Shown: in pieces, positions 53,417 through 61,451 of the stretch | Numbering within the stretch: the first letter of the stretch is position 1 | Layout: every line of letters starts with the position of its first letter | Origin: Microbacterium testaceum | GTDB lineage: Bacteria > Actinomycetota > Actinomycetes > Actinomycetales > Microbacteriaceae | Length of the DNA: 64,000 nt | Assembly: GCF_029761935.1 (NCBI RefSeq) | Contig: NZ_CP121699.1 | Coordinates: 2,790,001 to 2,854,000, forward strand | Direction of reading: 5' to 3' | Notes under the pieces: model-generated | What the model was told of the DNA's origin: nothing | The model's database searches: none | The model's input: only the letters and a program-made list of their open reading frames with translations | Translations under genes and position numbers: made by a program

Positions 53417-55459
53417 TCAGGCCGCGATCGCCGCGGCGCGGGCCGAGACGGTCCGGCGACGCACCACGACCAGGGTCGTCACGAGGATCGACAGCACCGC
53501 CCAGACCACGAGTCCCGCGGCGCCCGCACCCACTCCGCCGGCCGCAGACAGGGCGCCGAGCATCGCCGTATAGGCGGGCGAGGTCGGAAGCAGCGATGCG
53601 AAGGCCGCGAGGACCGGCGGCACCGTCGAGACGATGCTCGTCGCCAGCGCGAAGGCCCCGATGATCGCGGAGACCCATCGTCCGGCGCCCCCGAGGAGCG
53701 CGACGAGCGCCTGGTTCACGGCGGCGAAGGCGACCCCGGCGAGAAGGCAGATCATCGCGAACACGGCCCAGTCGCCCCAGGCGTAGTCGGATGCCACCTG
53801 CACCACGCTCGCGACCAGCAGTCCCTGCACCGCGCCGACGATCGCCGCCGGGGCGAAGCCGCGCAGGGCGACGAGGCCCGAGGAGCGGCGGCTGGTCAGG
53901 GAGCGGGCCGACACGGCCTGGAACACGACGAACGAGGCGAGGGCCCCGAACCACAGCACCGCCATGGCCAGCAGCGGGACCGCGGCGCCGCCGAACAGCG
54001 ACTCGCTGCCGCCCGTCGCAGAGACGGGGTCTGCGACGACGTCGGCGAGGTTCGTGGCCTGGGCATCGGTGTAGGTGGGGAGCTTCGACACCGCGGTGTC
54101 CAGGCCATCCGCGAGAGATGTCGTGCCGGTCGCGACCTGGCTGACGCCGTCCGCGAGCTTGCCGGCTCCGGTCTTGGCGTCGGAGGCTCCGGATGCCACC
54201 TGCTCAGCGCCCGAGGCGAGAGCCGAGGCGCCCGTGCCGAACTGCCGCGCGCCGTCGGCGAGCTTCGTGGCTCCGCCGGCGATGCCGTCCATGCCGCCGG
54301 CGATGGTGGCGATGCCCTTCGCCGCGGCGTACCCCCCGTCGGCGAGCTTCTGGTTCGCCTCGGCGATGGCGCTGACCCCCGCCGGCAGCTTGGTGGCCTC
54401 GGCCGAGAGGCCGCCGATCTGCGTCACGGTCTCTTTCGCCTTCGGCAGGGCCGCGTTGGCGTTGTCGGATGCCGTGCGCAGAGCGGCGCACTGCTCGGGC
54501 GTGCCCGTGCACTCGTCAGCCGCTTTCTGCAGGGCGGCTGCAGCGTCGGTCAGTGCGGTGTTGATCTGCGGTGCCGCGTCCGACAGCTGTTGCGCGTCCT
54601 GGGCGAAGTTCGGCGGGATCTGCGCGGCGAGCGCGTTGATCTGCTTCGCCAATCGGGCGTTGCCGTCGGCGAGCTCCGTGACGCCGGCCGCCGCCGAGCG
54701 GGTTCCGCCGGCGAGCGCTCCCGCGCCGCTCGAGAGTTGGTCGGCACCGCTGGCGAGCGGGCCGGCACCGGCGGCGAGCTTCGACGCGCCGTCGGCCAGG
54801 GCCGAGGCTCCGGACGAGAGCTGCCCGAGGCCGTCGCGCAGCCCGGCCGCTCCGGTGGACGCCTGCGATGCCCCGTCGGCGAGCTGGTGAGCCCCGCTCG
54901 CGGCGCTGCCGAGCTGGTCGCTCAGGGTGGTGAAACCGAGGAAGACGTTCTTGAGGTACTGCGAGGACAGGGTGCTGCCGTAGACCTGAGAGGCGGTGGA
55001 TGCCAGTGCCCCGGTGATCGCGCCGTCGACGACGCGGGCGTTGGGTGCCGTCTGCACACCGATCGTCGCCTTCTCGGGAGTCTCGCCCGGTCGGGTCGAG
55101 AGCGAGGCTGCGGTGAAGTTCTCGGGGATCGTCACGACCGCGGTGTAGGTGCCGTCCTCGAGGCCGGCGGCAGCGTCCTCGTCGTTGGAGATGACCCAGT
55201 CGATGTTGCTCGGCTGGTCGTCGGCGCCTTTCACGAGACCGCCGGTGAGCTGTCGCCCGAGGGGGACGAGCTGGCCGTTGAGCTCTACGGCCTTGTCGTC
55301 GTTCACGATCGCGGCGGTGATGTTCTCGAGTCGATCGGTGGGCTTGTAGAGCGCACCGACCAGGATGCCGCCGATCACCGCCGGGAGCAGGAGGACGCCG
55401 ATGAGCGTGAGCCAGGTGACGGGGCGGCGCGAGCGGGAGCGCTCGACGGGGAGAGTCAT
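53417..55459 (-). CDS. YhgE/Pip-family membrane protein
   Basis: 680 residues. One N-terminal helix (LTLIGVLLLPAVIGGILV) and about five C-terminal helices surround a long extracytoplasmic region, as in YhgE/Pip (phage infection protein) and related ABC2-like exporters. The middle (about 185-455) is a coiled region of heptad-like repeats such as LADGASKL, LASGADQL and LADGVSQV. Homologues take part in phage adsorption or secretion of type VII and lipid cargo; the role here is unknown. Its ATG overlaps the MMPL stop (ATGA), so the two are coupled and should work together. Confidence 0.9.
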   Translation of the reverse strand: MTLPVERSRSRRPVTWLTLIGVLLLPAVIGGILVGALYKPTDRLENITAAIVNDDKAVELNGQLVPLGRQLTGGLVKGADDQPSNIDWVISNDEDAAAGLEDGTYTAVVTIPENFTAASLSTRPGETPEKATIGVQTAPNARVVDGAITGALASTASQVYGSTLSSQYLKNVFLGFTTLSDQLGSAASGAHQLADGASQASTGAAGLRDGLGQLSSGASALADGASKLAAGAGPLASGADQLSSGAGALAGGTRSAAAGVTELADGNARLAKQINALAAQIPPNFAQDAQQLSDAAPQINTALTDAAAALQKAADECTGTPEQCAALRTASDNANAALPKAKETVTQIGGLSAEATKLPAGVSAIAEANQKLADGGYAAAKGIATIAGGMDGIAGGATKLADGARQFGTGASALASGAEQVASGASDAKTGAGKLADGVSQVATGTTSLADGLDTAVSKLPTYTDAQATNLADVVADPVSATGGSESLFGGAAVPLLAMAVLWFGALASFVVFQAVSARSLTSRRSSGLVALRGFAPAAIVGAVQGLLVASVVQVASDYAWGDWAVFAMICLLAGVAFAAVNQALVALLGGAGRWVSAIIGAFALATSIVSTVPPVLAAFASLLPTSPAYTAMLGALSAAGGVGAGAAGLVVWAVLSILVTTLVVVRRRTVSARAAAIAA

Positions 55460-58356
55460 GCGAACACCTCGGAAAGATCGGCGAAGGTTTCGGGTTCGGG
55501 GCGATGCCGGCGCGGGGTCGGCAGCGAGAGGGATGCCACGTCCGGACGCTGAGCGTCGGCCAGCAGGGCCAGCGCGCGGCGTTCGTCGCGGGCGGACACG
55601 ATCAGCGTGAACGGCGACGAGTCGTCATCGCTGTGCTCGCGCGCCTCGGTGGCGGCCCGGCGGAGGACCTGGGCCACGTCGTCGCTGGTGTCGTCGTCGA
55701 GGCGTTCGATGTCCGACACGAACACGATCCGGGTGCCGCGCGATGCGGCGCGGGCGACGTCGGCCGCGGCCTCGGCAGGATCGTCGAGGAGGGCGACGCC
55801 GACACGGGCGCGCACCGCTCCGGCGCGCTCGGGGACGAGCAGCCCGTCCACGCGCAGGCGCCCCTCGATCTGCGACAGGCGGCCCGACAGGGCCAGCAGC
55901 AGGGTGCGCGTCGTGCGGGTCTCGCCGGTCACGAGCAGCGTCCGCCCGTACCCGAGGCGCAGTGACACCCCAGAGAACACGGGCTCCTCGGCATCCGAGG
56001 CTCCCACCGTGCGCAGATCGTCGGCGGCGATCGCGATCCCGGACTCGGTCGGCCAGTCGGCGAGGCGCACCTCGCGTTCGACGGCCTCGCCCTCGACGTC
56101 GAGCTTGGGCAGGATCCGGTCGAGCCAGCGCGGCATCCACCAGGCCTTCGCTCCCAGCAGCGCGAGGATCGCGGGCACCAGGGTCATGCGCACGAGGAAC
56201 GCGTCGACCGCGACGCCGACGGCCAGGCCCAGCGCGATGGGTTTGAGGCTCGAGTCGCCCTCGGGAACGAACGCGACGAAGACCGCGAACATGATGACGG
56301 CGGCGGCGACGACCACGCGGGCGGATGCCGAGAAGCCGCTGCGGACGGCGCCGAGCGCCACCTCGCGGGGCGTGCGGCCCTCGCGTTCGGCGTGCACGAA
56401 GTCTTCGCGCATGCGCGAGACGAGGAACACCTGGTAGTCCATGGCGAGGCCGAAGAGCACGCCCATCACGACGATGGGCATGAAGCTGATGATGGGGCCG
56501 ACCTTGGCCACGTGCAGGGCGTCGGCGAACCAGCCCCACTCGAACACCGCGGCGACGACGCCGAACGAGGCCGCGACCGACAGCAGGTACCCGCCGGCGG
56601 CGGTCAGCGGCACCCAGATCGAGCGGAACACGATCATCAGCAACACGAGCGAGAGGCCCACGACGAACAGGCCGAACGGCAGCAGGGCGGCGCCGAGCTG
56701 GTCGGAGATGTCGATCGTGACGGCGGTGTAGCCGGTGACGAGCAGGTGCACGCCGAACTGGTCGTAGAGGCGCGGCTCGGCCGCGCGGAGCTCGCGCACG
56801 AGGTCAGCGGTGCGCGGGTCGTCGGGCGCGGTCTCGGGCACGATCTGCACGATGCCGGTGTCGGCGGTGGCGTTCGGCGTCGCGAGGGCGACCTTCGCGA
56901 CCCCCGGGATCTTCGCGATCTCGTCGCCGATGCCCGTCATGAGGTTCAGCGGGTCGTTCGAGGTGACGATCGTGCCCGTCATGATGAGGGGACCGTTGGC
57001 GCCGGGGCCGAAGTACTCGTCGGTCAGCTCGTAGGCGACGCGCGCCTCGTCGCCCGGGGGGAGTTGCCCGGCGTTCGGAAGGGTGAGCGCGAGGGACGCG
57101 GCCGGAATCGCGGTTACCCCCAGCAGGCCGATCACGGCGACGGAGGTGACCACTGGATGCCGGGTGACCAGGCCGACCCAGCGCTTGGCGGGCCCGTTGC
57201 GCTGGGCGCGGACGGCCGCGGTGGAGGCTCGGCGCACGCTTTCGGCGGCGGCCTCTTCGGCGGCCGCGGCGTCGTCTTCGGCGGTGGCCGTGCGGGAGCG
57301 CTTCTTCTGCTTCTTGTATCCCCAGCCGACGACGCGGTGCCCCGCGAATCCCAGGAACGCCGGGGTGAGCGTGAGCCCCACGCAGACCGCGATCGCCACG
57401 GCGACGGAAGCGGCGATGCCCATGGTCGTCAGGAACGGGATGCCGGCGAAGCTCAGGCCGATGAGGGCGATGAGCACCGTGATGCCGGCGAACACGACCG
57501 CGGATCCGGCGGTACCGACAGCGCGGGCGGTCGATTCTTCGGGGTCCATTCCCGCGCGCGTCTGGTCTTGATGTCGCGACACGATGAAGAGGGCGTAGTC
57601 GATGCCGACCGCCAGCCCCAGCATCACCGCCAGCAGGGGAGTGGTCGACGACACGGTCGCGAAGCCCGTCGCGATGAAGATGAGCCCGATCGAGAGGGCG
57701 ACGCCGAGGATCGCGGTGGCCAGCGGCATCCCGGCCACGAGGAACGAACGGAACGTCACCATGAGCACGAGCGCGGCGATGAGGACGCCGAGCGCCTCGG
57801 TGAGCGAGGCGCCGGGGATCTCGGTGGCGAAGAGCTGTCCGCCCAGGATCGCCTGGGATCCGGAGGGCAGGGCGGTGCTGAGCGCCGTGGTGGCGTCGCG
57901 GAGGGCGTCCTTGGTGTCGGCGGGCACCGCCGTCGACTCTCCGGCGAACTGGATGCGCACGATCGCCGCGCGCCCGTCGTCGGAGATGCCGCCGGACACG
58001 CGGGTGTCGTAGGGGTCGGTGACGGCCTCGACGAAGTCGAGCGTGCCGATGTCGCCGGTCGTCTTCTGGATGGCGTCCTGGTAGCTCTGGTCCCGAACGC
58101 TCGACCCGTCCGCGGAGACGACGATGATCTCGGCGCTCGCTCCACTCACCTGGGGGAAGGTACGCCCGAGCATCTCGAGGCCGGCCTGCGACTCGGTGCC
58201 CGGGATCGAGAAGGTGTTGTCCGTCCCCTTCGCGAACACCGCGACTCCGCCGCCGGCGATCACGAGGATGAGGAGCCAGCCGGTCAGAACGCGCCAGGGG
58301 TGGCGGAACGACCAGCGACCCAGGGTGTAGAGGAATGTCGACACGGCTGCTCCCAC
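55456..58356 (-). CDS. MMPL/RND transporter fused to a degenerate ABC-type ATPase domain
   Basis: 966 residues. Residues 1 to ~745 are an MMPL transporter: two sets of helices, large extracytoplasmic loops, and proton-relay pairs in AVGIDYALFIVSRH and GLAMDYQVFLVSRM. From about 773 there is a domain laid out like an ABC ATPase: VFSGVSLRLGYGRTLLVTGETRTT (where GxxGxGKS/T should be), then RLRVDGLLVP, RIVFVSDIERL in the Walker B place and LIVSARDERRAL where the switch His should be. The catalytic residues are gone. MMPL proteins export lipids and siderophores. Divergent from the TetR gene and upstream of the YhgE gene. Confidence 0.88.
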   Translation of the reverse strand: MGAAVSTFLYTLGRWSFRHPWRVLTGWLLILVIAGGGVAVFAKGTDNTFSIPGTESQAGLEMLGRTFPQVSGASAEIIVVSADGSSVRDQSYQDAIQKTTGDIGTLDFVEAVTDPYDTRVSGGISDDGRAAIVRIQFAGESTAVPADTKDALRDATTALSTALPSGSQAILGGQLFATEIPGASLTEALGVLIAALVLMVTFRSFLVAGMPLATAILGVALSIGLIFIATGFATVSSTTPLLAVMLGLAVGIDYALFIVSRHQDQTRAGMDPEESTARAVGTAGSAVVFAGITVLIALIGLSFAGIPFLTTMGIAASVAVAIAVCVGLTLTPAFLGFAGHRVVGWGYKKQKKRSRTATAEDDAAAAEEAAAESVRRASTAAVRAQRNGPAKRWVGLVTRHPVVTSVAVIGLLGVTAIPAASLALTLPNAGQLPPGDEARVAYELTDEYFGPGANGPLIMTGTIVTSNDPLNLMTGIGDEIAKIPGVAKVALATPNATADTGIVQIVPETAPDDPRTADLVRELRAAEPRLYDQFGVHLLVTGYTAVTIDISDQLGAALLPFGLFVVGLSLVLLMIVFRSIWVPLTAAGGYLLSVAASFGVVAAVFEWGWFADALHVAKVGPIISFMPIVVMGVLFGLAMDYQVFLVSRMREDFVHAEREGRTPREVALGAVRSGFSASARVVVAAAVIMFAVFVAFVPEGDSSLKPIALGLAVGVAVDAFLVRMTLVPAILALLGAKAWWMPRWLDRILPKLDVEGEAVEREVRLADWPTESGIAIAADDLRTVGASDAEEPVFSGVSLRLGYGRTLLVTGETRTTRTLLLALSGRLSQIEGRLRVDGLLVPERAGAVRARVGVALLDDPAEAAADVARAASRGTRIVFVSDIERLDDDTSDDVAQVLRRAATEAREHSDDDSSPFTLIVSARDERRALALLADAQRPDVASLSLPTPRRHRPEPETFADLSEVFA

Positions 58357-58371
58357 GATCGGTGAACGAGT

Positions 58372-58405
58372 CGATACATCACCGTATCGGATACATCAAT
58401 GTATC
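58372..58405. promoter_or_regulatory. Tandem palindromic TetR operator
   Basis: Two adjoining palindromes: CGATACATCACCGTATCG (58372-58389, 6-bp arms) and GATACATCAATGTATC (58390-58405, 7-bp arms around CA). They share the GATACATCA half. They lie in the 104-bp divergent region between the MMPL and TetR genes, as expected for an autoregulating TetR repressor. Confidence 0.85.
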
Positions 58406-58460
58406 GTAGACCTCGAGGGTGCGACCGAAGCTGGACGTCCACCCAGAACAGGAGACGCGG

Positions 58461-59087
58461 ATGACCGACACCGCACCCGCCCCCTCACGACGGCGCGAGA
58501 ACACCCGGACGCGCCTCATGGACGCCGCCGCGGAGATGTTCGCCGAGGTCGGCATCGACGCGGCCTCGGTCGAGGCGATCTGCGACCGCGCCGGGTTCAC
58601 GCGCGGCGCGTTCTACTCGAACTTCGGCTCGAAGGAAGAACTCTTCCTCGCCCTCTGCGGCCGCTCCGCCGAGACCACGATCGCCGCTGTCCGCGACCGG
58701 GTCACCTCGATCGAGGACCGCGGACTGGATGCCACGGGCGAAGTCCTCCATCTCGTCCAAGAAGTACTCGAGGTCGCGGGCGAGGATCGCCTCGACGTCC
58801 TCCTCGGCGCCGAGACGCGCGTGCAGGCCCTGCGCAACCCCGAGTTCGCGGCGGCCTACCTCTCATCGAACGGCGCCCTGTGCGACAGCGTCACGCAACT
58901 CGTGCGCGACATCGCCGACGCGCGGGGGCTGACTCTGCGACTGCCCGCGGACGCCGCCACGGAGCTTTTGCTGTCCGCCTGGATCTCGGCATCCGAGACC
59001 GCCGTCATGACGGGGACGTCACCCTCCGACGCGCGCGCTCAGCTGGGGGAGCGGCTCGCTCAGATCGTGCGACTCATCCTCGAGTGA
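58461..59087 (+). CDS. TetR-family repressor, probable regulator of the MMPL-YhgE operon
   Basis: 208 residues. The helix-turn-helix reads ASVEAICDRAGFTRGAFYSNFGSKEELFLALC, a model TetR domain. The C-terminal helices (about 75-205) form the ligand-binding and dimer part. The ATG at 58461 has GGAGACGCGG upstream; an earlier in-frame ATG (58419) lacks a site. Divergent from the MMPL gene over the paired palindromes at 58372-58405. Its end overlaps menC by 14 bp (convergent). Confidence 0.9.
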   Translation: MTDTAPAPSRRRENTRTRLMDAAAEMFAEVGIDAASVEAICDRAGFTRGAFYSNFGSKEELFLALCGRSAETTIAAVRDRVTSIEDRGLDATGEVLHLVQEVLEVAGEDRLDVLLGAETRVQALRNPEFAAAYLSSNGALCDSVTQLVRDIADARGLTLRLPADAATELLLSAWISASETAVMTGTSPSDARAQLGERLAQIVRLILE

Positions 59088-60075
59088 TCTCGAGAGCGGC
59101 GTAGCACCGCCGCAGCCGGTCCAGCCACCACTCCCGCCGATCGTCCGTCGCCGCCACCCGATCGAGGTCGGACGACGAGGGGCGGGGTCGCTCGAGCGGC
59201 AGCATTCCGCCGCGGGCCACGAGGGGGGATCCCACGACATCGACCGTGAACAGCGAGGCGGTACCGAGTCCGCAGTCGTAGTCGAGGTCGGGCAGCGCCG
59301 CGGCCAGCGCCACCCCCATCGACAGGCCGATCGAGGTGTCGAGGGCGCTGGACACCACGGCGGGCAGTCCCGCCTGCGCGACGATCTCTCGCGCCGCGTG
59401 GACGCCGCCGAGGGGCTGAGCCTTGATGACGAGAAGATCGGCGGCACCCGCACGCGCCACACGCAGGGGGTCGGCGGCCTTGCGGACGCTCTCGTCGGCC
59501 GCGATCGGAATGTCGAGATAGTCGATCCGCTCGCGCAGCTCGGCGAGCTCGTCGATCTCGGCGCAGGGCTGCTCGACGTACTCGAGGTCGAACTCGGCGA
59601 GGGCGTGGACCGCTCGCTCGGCCTCGTCGACGTTCCACGCACCGTTCGCGTCGACGCGCACCCGTCCCTCGGGCCCCATCGCCTCGCGGACCGCTCGGAC
59701 GCGCGCCACGTCCGCGGCGAGCGTCTGGCCCGCCTCGGCGGCCTTGACCTTGACCGTGCGGCATCCGTCATACCGGGCGAGGATCCTCGGCACTTCGGAT
59801 GCCGCGACCGCGGGCATCGTGGCATTGACGGCGACGCGGTCGCGCACGGCCGGCGGTGACGGACGCCACCCGAAGTCGATGGCCCCGGCGAGCCAGGTCG
59901 CGGCTTCCGCATCGGCGTACTCGACGAACGGCGAGAACTCCGTCCACCCCTCGGGGCCCTCGAACACGAGCGCCTCTCGTGTCTCGATCCCCCGGAAGCG
60001 GGCGGCGAGCGGGAGGGAGACGACGCGCGCCGAGTCGAGGATCTCGGCGAGCGAGGGGAGGGCGACGGTGCTCAT
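59074..60075 (-). CDS. menC: o-Succinylbenzoate synthase
   Basis: 333 residues of the enolase superfamily. The order of catalytic residues is complete: Lys pair in TVKVKAAE, Asp in VDANGAW, Glu in VEQPCAE, Asp in IAADES, Lys in LLVIKAQPLGG. It dehydrates SHCHC to o-succinylbenzoate in menaquinone synthesis. The product would be used by MenE (63690) and MenB (62771). Opposite strand from those two and separated from them by four genes. Confidence 0.92.
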   Translation of the reverse strand: MSTVALPSLAEILDSARVVSLPLAARFRGIETREALVFEGPEGWTEFSPFVEYADAEAATWLAGAIDFGWRPSPPAVRDRVAVNATMPAVAASEVPRILARYDGCRTVKVKAAEAGQTLAADVARVRAVREAMGPEGRVRVDANGAWNVDEAERAVHALAEFDLEYVEQPCAEIDELAELRERIDYLDIPIAADESVRKAADPLRVARAGAADLLVIKAQPLGGVHAAREIVAQAGLPAVVSSALDTSIGLSMGVALAAALPDLDYDCGLGTASLFTVDVVGSPLVARGGMLPLERPRPSSSDLDRVAATDDRREWWLDRLRRCYAALEITRG

Positions 60076-60091
60076 GCCCTCATCCTGCCGC

Positions 60092-60271
60092 TCAGCGCGG
60101 CCCGCCGCCGCCGAACCCGCCGAGCCAGAACGTCTGACGTTCGACGGTGTAGGAGGAGAGGTCGGGGGTGGACTCGAGCGACTCCTTCGCCGCCTCGGAC
60201 TGCTCGTGGGTGCGTCGCGGGCCGAACAGGTAATCGCGCAGTCGCGCGAGCTTCGACATCTTCTTCGTCAT
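60092..60271 (-). CDS. Small basic 59-residue protein, paralogue A
   Basis: 59 residues beginning MTKKMSKLARLRDYLFG and containing THEQSEAAKES, with a Gly-rich end. No family recognised. It has the same length, N-terminal pattern and 31 identical bases across the start region as the gene at 61204-61383. CGGAGTCAGC gives a good ribosome site, and TAGCGT (60304-60299) is a plausible -10 about 28 nt upstream. Confidence 0.7.
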   Translation of the reverse strand: MTKKMSKLARLRDYLFGPRRTHEQSEAAKESLESTPDLSSYTVERQTFWLGGFGGGGPR

Positions 60272-60365
60272 GCTGACTCCGATCGTCGGGGCCTTCCCAC
60301 GCTACGCGGCACCGAGCGGAGAATCCACCCGCCCGGGTGTCGGAGGGCGGGCATAGGCTGACGCC

Positions 60366-61163
60366 ATGCTCTTCGATACCCCCGTCCGGCTCGGCGTGCA
60401 GATCCAGCCGCAGCACGTGCAGTACTCCGACATCCGCGACGCCGTCCTCCGTCTCGAAGAGATGGGCGTCGACGTCCTGTTCAACTGGGACCACTTCTAT
60501 CCCCTCTACGGTGACCCCGAGGGTGAGCACTTCGAGTCGTGGACCATGCTCTCCGCCTGGGCCGAGCAGACCGAGCGCGTCGAGTTCGGCGCCCTCGTCA
60601 ACTGCAACAGCTACCGCAATCCCGACCTGCAGGCGGACATGGCCCGCACCGTCGACCACATCAGCAAGAAGGGTGGCGACACGGGTCGCTTCATCTTCGG
60701 CACGGGATCGGGATGGTTCCAGCGCGATTACGACGAGTACGGCTACGACTTCGGCACCGCCGGGTCGCGGCTCAACGCTCTGGCGACCGATCTCGACCGG
60801 GTCGTCGCGCGCTGGGGCAAGCTCAACCCGGCGCCCACCCGCAAGATCCCCGTCATGATCGGCGGCAAGGGCGAGCAGAAGACGCTGCGCATCGTCGCTC
60901 GTCACGCTGACATCTGGCACAGCTTCGTCACCCCCGACGAACTGCCGCACAAGTTCGGTGTGATCGAGAAGTGGGCCGAGGCAGAGCAGCGCGACCTGTC
61001 GGGCCTCGTCGTCTCGAACGAGCTCAAGGACCGAGACGAAGACGTGGCCGACGCCCTGTTCGACGCCGGAACCCGCCTTTTCACGCTCGGATTCTCAGGC
61101 CCCGAGTGGGACTACTCGCTCGTCGAGCGCTGGCTGCGGTGGCGCGACAGCAAGAACGCGTGA
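60366..61163 (+). CDS. LLM-class F420-dependent oxidoreductase
   Basis: 265 residues, luciferase-like barrel. RLGVQIQPQHVQYSDIRDAV, VDVLFNWDHFYPLYG (flavin-type His-Phe), FGALVNCNSYRNPDL and FGTGSGWFQRDYDEYGYDF are the family blocks; the TGSGW loop holds the cofactor phosphate. F420 is inferred. TAGGCT lies 6 nt before the ATG. It sits exactly between the two paralogous 59-residue genes and ends at a strong terminator. Confidence 0.88.
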   Translation: MLFDTPVRLGVQIQPQHVQYSDIRDAVLRLEEMGVDVLFNWDHFYPLYGDPEGEHFESWTMLSAWAEQTERVEFGALVNCNSYRNPDLQADMARTVDHISKKGGDTGRFIFGTGSGWFQRDYDEYGYDFGTAGSRLNALATDLDRVVARWGKLNPAPTRKIPVMIGGKGEQKTLRIVARHADIWHSFVTPDELPHKFGVIEKWAEAEQRDLSGLVVSNELKDRDEDVADALFDAGTRLFTLGFSGPEWDYSLVERWLRWRDSKNA

Positions 61164-61166
61164 ACG

Positions 61167-61199
61167 GGGCGGCGCCCCGAGAATGTCGGGGCGCCGCCC
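61167..61199. terminator. Bidirectional terminator
   Basis: A 14-bp perfect stem, GGGCGGCGCCCCGA (61167-61180) with TCGGGGCGCCGCCC (61186-61199), loop GAATG. It separates the convergent LLM gene and the small paralogue B. Confidence 0.85.
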
Positions 61200-61203
61200 G
61201 CTG

Positions 61204-61383
61204 TCACGGCTTGAACTGCGCGCCGCCGGACGTGCCCGTCCAGGTCTTCGCGGCCTCGCCGTTGTAGAACGCGGTCTCGCTCTGGTGGTTCATCGACCGC
61301 CGCGCGTCCTCGGACTGGTCGTGTGCGGGCGCCCCGAGGAAGTACTCGCGGATGCGGCCCAGGATCGACACTTTCTTCGTCAT
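61204..61383 (-). CDS. Small 59-residue protein, paralogue B
   Basis: 59 residues beginning MTKKVSILGRIREYFLG and containing AHDQSEDARRSM; the C-terminal half (QSETAFYNGEAAKTWTG) differs from paralogue A. The start region 61373-61403 is identical to 60261-60291, and TAGCCT (61415-61410) stands where paralogue A has TAGCGT. This conservation of promoter, leader and N-terminus supports both as real genes. Function unknown. Confidence 0.7.
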   Translation of the reverse strand: MTKKVSILGRIREYFLGAPAHDQSEDARRSMNHQSETAFYNGEAAKTWTGTSGGAQFKP

Positions 61384-61451
61384 GCTGACTCCGATCGTCG
61401 GGGTCGTCCAGGCTACGGGGCATGGGGACGGTCGTCCACCGTTGGGAGGTC

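Noticed and set aside
54090..54910. Repetitive DNA within the YhgE gene as a separate repeat element
   Set aside because: It reflects heptad-like protein repeats of the coiled extracytoplasmic region, not a DNA element.
53069..55552. 827-codon plus-strand frame over the YhgE gene
   Set aside because: Arg/Gly-rich shadow; the minus strand carries a recognisable YhgE/Pip protein with proper helices.
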